Source: Armigeres subalbatus
Taxonomy: Eukaryota > Arthropoda > Insecta > Diptera > Culicidae
Length of the DNA: 64,000 bases
Assembly (NCBI RefSeq): GCF_024139115.2
Contig: NC_085141.1
Coordinates: 239,683,047-239,747,046 of the forward strand
Direction: 5' to 3'
The notes under the pieces are model-generated. The model was not told the DNA's origin. It did no database searches and saw nothing but the letters and a program-made list of their open reading frames with translations. A program made the position numbers and the translations under genes. Numbering within the stretch: position 1 is the first letter of the stretch; every line of letters starts with the position of its first letter. Shown one piece after another: positions 55,995 through 64,000 of this stretch.

Positions 55995-57853
55995 GCCAAT
56001 AGCGAAGTTATTTTTAACGTACGGGTTGCAAGAAAAATCCAACTTCGCTAGTCCCCTATTCCGGGTTTCAAATTAATTGAGTATATTTTTAAGAATATCA
56101 AACAATTTCAGGAATAAAGCAATATTATCGAATTTGATTTTAAAAAATATTCATCTCTTAACAGTATTCAATAATAATAATGCAATCTTAATGAATTTGA
56201 TTTTAAAAAGTATTCAATTATTAATGTCATCTTCAAACAATGCACATGCAGCTCAAAATAATTTTCTTATCAATGCACATGAAGCCTCATGAAAAATTCT
56301 AATAATATAGTTCAAAACTATAATTTCCTTCTACAAAAATAAAATTGGTTGCCCTATTCATGATTTTTGATATTTTTTCTTGCGTTTTATGTAAGTAACT
56401 ACTGCGACAGATAAATAACTATGGATTGATACCAGCGGTGTTTGAAGGTTATAATAAAGTTTTCCGTCAACAATAACAAATCAACTGTCAAGAAATGGCT
56501 ATTGCAATTCTGATTTTGTTTTTTCAAGGCGAAATATGATAAAGTCTTAAAGTTTTTCGAGTATGTTTCTGGTAGGATGGCTTTTTTATTGAGTAAGTTG
56601 TTTCCTGTGAGGTAAAGTGTAATATCCTGCAGAATTTCAAACTCTCTTTTTAACAATTGCACTGTGTCTGGCTGCATCGGTTCATCCGCATATGAACATG
56701 CATGTAGAAAAATACTCCGGTTTTCTATTTTATCCATCACTACGTTTATTCCATATAACTCAAAACGAACTTATTAAGATAAGTCTATCATTAAAAAGTG
56801 TTTTATCGAATGTAAATTGAATGTAATCAAACCAAATACAGAGATGATTAACCATCCTGTCATTCTATACTATTCGACTGTTATAATTGTGTTTCAACGC
56901 AACTTAATAGTAGCATGGCATTTTTTATTATGTTTCAATTGAGTTGGTAATCGGATGCAACTTTTTTCATTTGAAACCAAATGTTATTAATTAGTAAAAC
57001 AGAAACTTTGAGTCTCATATTGAAAAGGAAAACATTGGAAACGGCTCTATTACTAATTTAAAACATATTGTTACCACTAATCTTATATATAACTCAATAA
57101 CAACTAATTTTATTATTTTTCTGATTGCGTGATGTTGCATGTGTTACTTGGGTATGGATTCACAAAAAAAGAGATAAATTAGGCTTCTAAAATATTTAAA
57201 GAAAACTAGCCAAATGACATTTTACAACACTGGACACATTCAACGATTAGAACCGGAAATTTGCAAGTATTATCAATCATTTTACAGAGGATCCTCTTGA
57301 TTGTTAGAAATAATGTTAAAATAAACAAGAATATCTGTTAAGTTATCCAAGGCCAGAATAACCAACACCAACCACCAAGCCAGAATAACCAAAGTAAGTG
57401 GAAATCTAGTTGCAACAAAAACGTCTCGAACACTTCAAGATACAGCAACATTAATAGTGTATTGTAGCTAAACCTGTCTATATCTGGGTGGTGCGAATAT
57501 AATCGATTTGGTTGTCAAACTGCAGTCAAAATTTTCGATTGTGCCAAACATTGAAGATTCTGGTTATGTTTAGTTTAGTTTAGTTGTTTTAGTTTTGTAT
57601 TCTTCGTAACAAACATTTTCACATTATATTTCGAATGTAACATTAGTAGGAATGCTATTAAAAAGCACTCGTTACGAAATTTCACGAGATTCAGCAGCTG
57701 ATTGGAGCAGGAATGTATGTAAATAATCGTAGTCATGTAGAGTCTAGTGCATTTGTGCCCCCTTATGCAGCATGGAAAGATAGATTCGAAGAGCGGGAAA
57801 TGTTTAATAGAAAAGTAACTGCAAAATAATTTTGTTTGTGGGAGTGATTTCAG

Positions 57854-60800
57854 CACTGTAGAATTCTCATTCCTAAGGTCTCAAACGATACGTAAGGACC
57901 TTCTGTAGCCCGCAGTGAGATTGATTTAACTTGGTTTGGTCCCCAAACCTTAGCCTCCAAGGTTATGAATGACGCTTCCAGGAATATTGAAGAAAATTAT
58001 TTAATCAGTCATTTTGGGATAATTTCGAGAAAGCAATGTTGAATTCGCATTCCTAAGGTCTTAAACGATACGTAAGGACCTCCTGTAGCCCGCAGTGAGA
58101 TTGATTTACCTTGGTTTGGTCCCCAAACCTTAGCCTCCAAGGTTTTGTATGACGCTTCTAGGAATATTGAAGAAAATTATAAAATCCGTCATTTTGGGAT
58201 AAATTCGAGAAAGCACTGTTGAATTCTCATTCCTAAGGTCTCAAACGATACGTAAGGACCTCCTGTAGCCCGCAGTGAGATTTATCTGCCTTGGTTTGGT
58301 CCCCAAACCTTAGCCTCCAAGGTTTTGTATGACGCTTCTAGCAATATTGAAGAAAATTATAAAATCCGTCATTTTGGGATAAATTTGAGAAAGCACTGTT
58401 GAATTCTCATTCCTAAGGTCTTAAACGATACGTAAGGACTTTCTGTAGCCCGCAGTGAGATTGATTTACCTTGGTTTGGTCCCCAAACCTTAGCCTCCAA
58501 GGTTTTGTATGACGCTTCTAGGAATATTGAAGAAAATTATAAAATCCGTCATTTTGGGATAAATTCGAGAAAGCACTGTTGAATTCTCATTCCTAAGGTC
58601 TCAAACGATACGTAAGGACCTCCTGTAGCCCGCAGTGAGATTTATCTGCCTTGGTTTGGTCCCCAAACCTTAGCCTCCAAGGTTTTGTATGACGCTTCTA
58701 GCAATATTGAAGAAAATTATAAAATCCGTCATTTTGGGATAAATTTGAGAAAGCACTGTTGAATTCTCATTCCTAAGGTCTTAAACGATACGTAAGGACT
58801 TTCTGTAGCCCGCAGTGAGATTGATTTACCTTGGTTTGGTCCCCAAACCTTAGCCTCCAAGGTTTTGTATGACGCTTCTAGGAATATTGAAGAAAATTAT
58901 AAAATCCGTCATTTTGGGATAAATTCGAGAAAGCACTGTTGAATTCTCATTCCTAAGGTCTCAAACGATACGTAAGGACCTCCTGTAGCCCGCAGTGAGA
59001 TTGATTTAACTTGGTTTGGTCCCCAAACCTTAGCCTCCAAGGTTTTGTATGACGCTTCCAGGAATATTGAAGAAAATTATAAAATCCGTCATTTTGGGAT
59101 AAATTTGAGAAAGCATTGTTGAATTCTCATTCCTAAGGTCTTAAACGATACGTAAGGACCTCCTGTAGACCGCAGTGAGATTGATTTACCTTGGTTTGGT
59201 CCCCAAACCTTAGCCTCCAAGGTTTTGTATGACGCTTCCAGGAATATTGAAGAAAATTATAAAATCCGTCATTTTGGGAAAAATTCGAGAAAGCACTGTA
59301 GAATTCTCATTCTTAAGGTCTCAAACGATACTTAAGGACCTTCTGTAGACCACAGTCAGATTGATTTACCTTGGTTTGGTCCCCAAACCTAAGCCTCCAA
59401 GGTTTTGTATGACGCTTCTAGCAATATTGAAGAAAATTATAAAATCCGTCATTTTGGGATAAATTTGAGAAAGCACTGTTGAATTCTCATTCCTAAGGTC
59501 TTAAACGATACGTAAGGACTTTCTGTAGCCCGCAGTGAGATTGATTTACCTTGGTTTGGTCCCCAAACCTTAGCCTCCAAGGTTTTGTATGACACTTCCA
59601 GGAATATTGAAGAAAATTATAAAATCTGTCATTTTGGGATAAATTTGAGAAAGCACTGTTGAATTCTCATTCTTAAGGTCTCAAACGATACGTAAGGACC
59701 TCCTGTAGCCCGCAGTGAGATTGATCTGCCTTGGTTTGGTCCCCAAACCTTAGCCTCCAAGGTTTTGTATGACGCTTCTAGCAATATTGAAGAAAATTAT
59801 AAAATCCGTCATTTTGGGATAAATTTGAGAAAGCACTGTAGAATTCTCATTCCTAAGGTCTCAAACGATACGTAAGGACCTCCTGTAGCCCGCAGTGAGA
59901 TTGATTTACCTTGGTTTGGTCCCCAAACCTTAGCCTCCAAGGTTTTGTATGACGCTTCCAGGAATATTGAAGAAAATTATAAAATCCGTCATTTTGGGAT
60001 AAATTTGAGAAAGCACTGTTGAATTCTCATTCCTAAGGTCTCAAACGATACGTAAGGACCTCCTGTAGCCTGCAGTGAGATTGATTTACCTTGGTTTGGT
60101 CCCCAAACCTTAGCCTCCAAGGTTTTGTATGACGCTTCCAGGAATATTGAAGAAAATTATAAAATCCGTCATTTTGGGATAAATTCGAGAAAGCACTGTT
60201 GAATTCTCATTCCTAAGGTCTCAAACGATACGTAAGGACCTCCTGTAGCCCGCAGTGAGATTTATCTGCCTTGGTTTGGTCCCCAAACCTTAGCCTCCAA
60301 GGTTTTGTATGACGCTTCTAGCAATATTGAAGAAAATTATAAAATCCGTCATTTTGGGATAAATTTGAGAAAGCACTGTTGAATTCTCATTCCTAAGGTC
60401 TTAAACGATACGTAAGGACTTTCTGTAGCCCGCAGTGAGATTGATTTACCTTGGTTTGGTCCCCAAACCTTAGCCTCCAAGGTTTTGTATGACGCTTCCA
60501 GGAATATTGAAGAAAATTATAAAATCCGTCATTTTGGGATAAATTCGAGAAAGCACTGTAGAATTCTCATTCCTAAGGTCTCAAACGATACGTAAGGACC
60601 TCCTGTAGCCTGCAGTGAGATTGATTTACCTTGGTTTGGTCCCCAAACCTTAGCCTCCAAGGTTTTGTATGACGCTTCTAGGAATATTGAAGAAAATTAT
60701 AAAATCCGTCATTTTGGGATAAATTCGAGAAAGCACTGTAGAATTCTCATTCCTAAGGTCTCAAACGATACGTAAGGACCTCCTGTAGCCCGCAGTGAGA

Positions 60801-63800
60801 TTGATTTACCTTGGTTTGGTCCCCAAACCTTAGCCTCCAAGGTTTTGTATGACACTTCCAGGAATATTGAAGAAAATTATAAAATCTGTCATTTTGGGAT
60901 AAATTTGAGAAAGCACTGTTGAATTCTCATTCTTAAGGTCTCAAACGATACGTAAGGACCTCCTGTAGCCCGCAGTGAGATTGATCTGCCTTGGTTTGGT
61001 CCCCAAACCTTAGCCTCCAAGGTTTTGTATGACGCTTCTAGCAATATTGAAGAAAATTATAAAATCCGTCATTTTGGGATAAATTTGAGAAAGCACTGTT
61101 GAATTCTCATTCCTAAGGTCTTAAACGATACGTAAGGACTTTCTGTAGCCCGCAGTGAGATTGATTTACCTTGGTTTGGTCCCCAAACCTTAGCCTCCAA
61201 GGTTTTGTATGACACTTCCAGGAATATTGAAGAAAATTATAAAATCCGTCATTTTGGGATAAATTTGAGAAAGCACTGTAGAATTCTCATTCCTAAGGTC
61301 TCAAACGATACGTAAAGACCTCCTGTAGCCCGCAGTGAGATTGATTTACCTTGGTTTGGTCCCCAAACCTTAGCCTCCAAGGTTTTGTATGACGCTTCTA
61401 GGAATATTGAAGAAAATTATAAAATCCGTCATTTTGGGATAAATTCGAGAAAGCACTGTAGAATTCTCATTCCTAAGGTCTCAAACGATACGTAAGGACC
61501 TCCTGTAGCCTGCAGTGAGATTGATTTACTTTGGTTTGGTCCCCAAACCTTAGCCTCCAAGGTTTTGTATGACGCTTCCAGCAATATTGAAGAAAATTAT
61601 AAAATCCGTCATTTCAGGATAAATTTGAGAAAGCACTGTTGAATTCTCATTCCTAAGGACTCAATCGATACGTAAGGACTTTCTGTAGACCGCAGTGAGA
61701 TTGATTTACCTTGGTTTGGTCCCCAAACCTTAGCCTCCAAGGTTTTGTATGACACATCCAGGAATATTGAAGAAAATTATAAAATCTGTCATTTTGGGAT
61801 AAATTTGAGAAAGCACTGTAGAATTCTCATTCCTAAGGTCTCAAACGATACGTAAGGACCTTCTGTAGACCACAGTCAGATTGATTTACCTTGGTTTGGT
61901 CCCCAAACCTTAGCCTCCAAGGTTTTGTATGACACTTCCAGGAATATTGAAGAAAATTATAAAATCCGTCATTTTGGGAAAAATTCGAGAAAGCACTGTT
62001 GAATTCTCATTCTTAAGGTCTCAAACGATACGAAAAGACCTCCTGTAGACCGCAGTGAGATTGATCTGCTTGGTTTGGTCCTTAAACCTTAGCCTCCAAG
62101 GTTTTGTATGACGCTTCCAGGAATATTGAAGAAAATTATAAAATCCGTCATTTTGGGATAAATTTGAGAAAGCACTGTTGAATTCTCATTCTTAAGGTTT
62201 CAAACGATACGTAAGGACCTCCTGTATACCGCAGTGAGATTGATTTACCTTGGTTTGGTCCCCAAACCTTAGCCTCCAAGGTTTTGTATGACGCTTCCAG
62301 GAATATTGAAGAAAATTACAAAGTCCGTCAATTTGGGATAAATTTGAGAAGGCACTGTTGAATTCTCATTCCTAAGGTCTCAAACGATACGTAAGGACCT
62401 CCTGTAACCTGCAGTGAGATTGTTTTACCTTGGTTTGGTCCCCAAACCTTAGCCTCCAAGGTTTTGTATGACGCTTCCAGGAATATTGAAGAAAATTATA
62501 AAATCCGTCATTTTGGGATAAATTTGAGAAGGCACTGTTGAATTCTCATTCCTAAGGTCTCAAACGATACGTAAGGACCTCCTGTAGCCTGCAGTGAGAT
62601 TGATTTACCTTGGTTTGGTCCCCAAACCTTAGCCTTCAAGGTTTTGTATGACGCTTTCAGGAATATTGAAGAAAATTATAAAATCCGTCATTTTGGGATA
62701 AATTTGAGAAAGCACTGTTGAATTCTCATTCCTAAGATCTCAAACGATACGTAAGGACCTCCTGTAACCTGCAGTGAAATTGTTTTACCTTGGTTTGGTC
62801 CCCAAACCTTAGCCTCCAAGGTTTTGTATGACGCTTCCAGGAATATTGAAGAAAATTATAAAATCCGTCATTTTGGGATAAATTTGAGAAGGCACTGTTG
62901 AATTCTCATTCCTAAGGTCTCAAACGATACGTAAGGACCTCCTGTAGCCTGCAGTGAGATTGTTTTACCTTGGTTTGGTCCCCAAACCTTAGCCTCCAAG
63001 GTTTTGTATGACGCTTCCAGGAATATTGAAGAAAATTATAAAATCCGTCATTTTGGGATAAATTTGAGAAGGCACTGTTGAATTCTCATTCCTAAGGTCT
63101 CAAACGATACGTAAGGACCTCCTGTAGCCTGCAGTGAGATTGATTTACCTTGGTTTGGTCCCCAAACCTTAGCCTCCAAGGTTTTGTATGACGCTTCCAG
63201 GAATATTGAAGAAAATTATAAAATCCGTCATTTTGGGATAAATTTGAGAAAGCACTGTAGAATTCTCGTTCCTAAGGTCTCAAACGATACGTAAGGACCT
63301 CCTGTAGCCTGCAGTGAGATTGATTTACCTTGGTTTGGTCCCCAAACCTTAGCCTCCAAGGTTTTGTATGACGCTTCCAGGAATATTGAAGAAAATTATA
63401 AAATCCGTCATTTTGGGATAAATTCGAGAAAGCACTGTTGAATTCTCATTCCTAAGGTCTCAAACGATACGTAAGGACCTCCTGTAGCCCGCAGTGAGAT
63501 TTATCTGCCTTGGTTTGGTCCCCAAACCTTAGCCTCCAAGGTTTTGTATGACGCTTCTAGCAATATTGAAGAAAATTATAAAATCCGTCATTCTGGGATA
63601 AATTTGAGAAAGCACTGTTGAATTCTCATTCCTAAGGTCTTAAACGATACGTAAGGACCTCCTGTAGCCCGCAGTGAGATTGATTTACTTTGGTTTGGTC
63701 CCCAAACCTTAGCCTCCAAGGTTTTGTATGACGCTTCCAGGAATATTGAAGAAAATTATAAAATCCGTCATTTTGGGATAAATTCGAGAAAGCCCTGTAG

Positions 63801-64000
63801 AATTCTCATTCCTAAGGTCTCAAACGATACGTAAGGACCTTCTGTAGACCACAGTGAAATTGATTTACCTTGGTTTGGTCCCCAAACCTTAGCCTCCAAG
63901 GTTTTGTATAACACTTCCAGGAATATTGAAGAAAATTATAAAATCCGTCATTTTGGGATAAATTTGAGAAAGCACTGTTGAATTCTCATTCTTAAGGTCT
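57854..64000 (-). repeat. 180-bp satellite array, inverted orientation, about 34 copies to window end
   Basis: It is the same monomer as 43931-54837, read on the opposite strand: CCTTGGTTTGGTCCCCAAAC, CCTTAGCCTCCAAGG, GACGCTTCCAGGAATATTGA, CCGTCATTTTGGGATAAATT and CTCATTCCTAAGGTCTCAAA repeat every 180 bp. There is one -1 register change near 62070. It runs off the window, so its true length is unknown. The GAATTC site is again present in nearly all monomers. Subtypes marked TTTATCTGCC/CTTCTAGCAA and TTAAACG/GGACTTTCTG alternate in places. Confidence 0.98.
58201..58920 (-). repeat. 360-bp dimer repeated in the inverted array
   Basis: 58201-58560 and 58561-58920 look identical by eye. Each is one monomer with TTTATCTGCC and CTTCTAGCAA followed by one with TTAAACG, GGACTTTCTG and TTGATTTACC. 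A related dimer recurs from 60181. Blocks at 59521-59880 and 60781-61140 share GACACTTCCA, AATCTGTC, ATTCTTAAGG and TTGATCTGCC, implying a further 1,260-bp (7-monomer) periodicity. Confidence 0.8.

Larger units (their letters stand above)
54838..57853. other. 3-kb spacer between inverted satellite arrays
   Basis: AT-rich non-satellite DNA. It contains two hairpins (55148-55299 and 55960-55994). The largest open frame is 113 aa on the minus strand (56740-56399, starting MMDKIENRSIFLHACSYADE), with no recognised domain. TTTAGTTTAGTTTAGTT lies near 57569. No gene can be supported. Confidence 0.7.

Noticed and set aside
56399..56740. 113-aa minus-strand frame in the spacer as a gene
   Set aside because: No recognised domain or splice or promoter context, and AT-rich surroundings. 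Kept only as a note in the spacer entry.

Overview
This is eukaryotic, intergenic, repeat-dominated DNA. It is almost certainly from an Aedes-type mosquito. The strongest evidence is two near full-length tRNA-derived SINEs of the Feilai type (about 2945-3245 on + and 27365-27650 on -), plus a Juan-A-like jockey fragment and several mosquito-style MITEs. The choice between Ae. aegypti, Ae. albopictus and another Aedes rests on memory of repeat families and was not searched. I see no intact host protein-coding gene and no bacterial features.

Layout. 1-2901: a 5'-truncated non-LTR retrotransposon bounded by a 12-bp target-site duplication (TSD). It is interrupted by a palindromic MITE, which is itself interrupted by a purine-rich foldback element (three-level nest). 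2945-6463: a SINE, a MITE and unassigned AT-rich DNA. 6464-10329: a complete but decayed pogo/Tigger-like DNA transposon with TA TSDs and nested MITEs. 10446-18700: a tRNA-like SINE, a GAAAC-repeat inverted-repeat element, a foldback repeat, a 1.75-kb hAT-type element with 8-bp TSDs, a palindromic repeat cluster, and a TIR element built of TTTGGCCGAAAGGGTCA-type subterminal repeats. 18701-25240: short MITEs, a 189-bp near-perfect hairpin at 20405-20593, and a second, larger copy of the purine-rich element. 25440-38560: two minisatellites (23 bp and about 37 bp), three more non-LTR fragments, SINEs, a gag-like zinc-knuckle remnant, and histone-like control elements (31291-31711 and 32380-33093), one of which has a transposon inserted in its TATA box. 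38560-43650: mostly unassigned, with a SINE, a MITE and a short non-LTR fragment.

The dominant structure is 43931-64000. A 180-bp satellite forms a + strand array of about 60 copies (to 54837). A 3-kb non-satellite spacer follows, then an inverted array of the same monomer of about 34 copies (57854 to the window end, probably continuing). Both arrays show higher-order structure, including 360-bp dimers.

No pathway can be assembled from these genes; the window is a record of successive transposition and satellite amplification. The best candidate for something undescribed is the inverted pair of 180-bp arrays. The 20405-20593 hairpin and the transposon-split histone-like promoter are secondary candidates.
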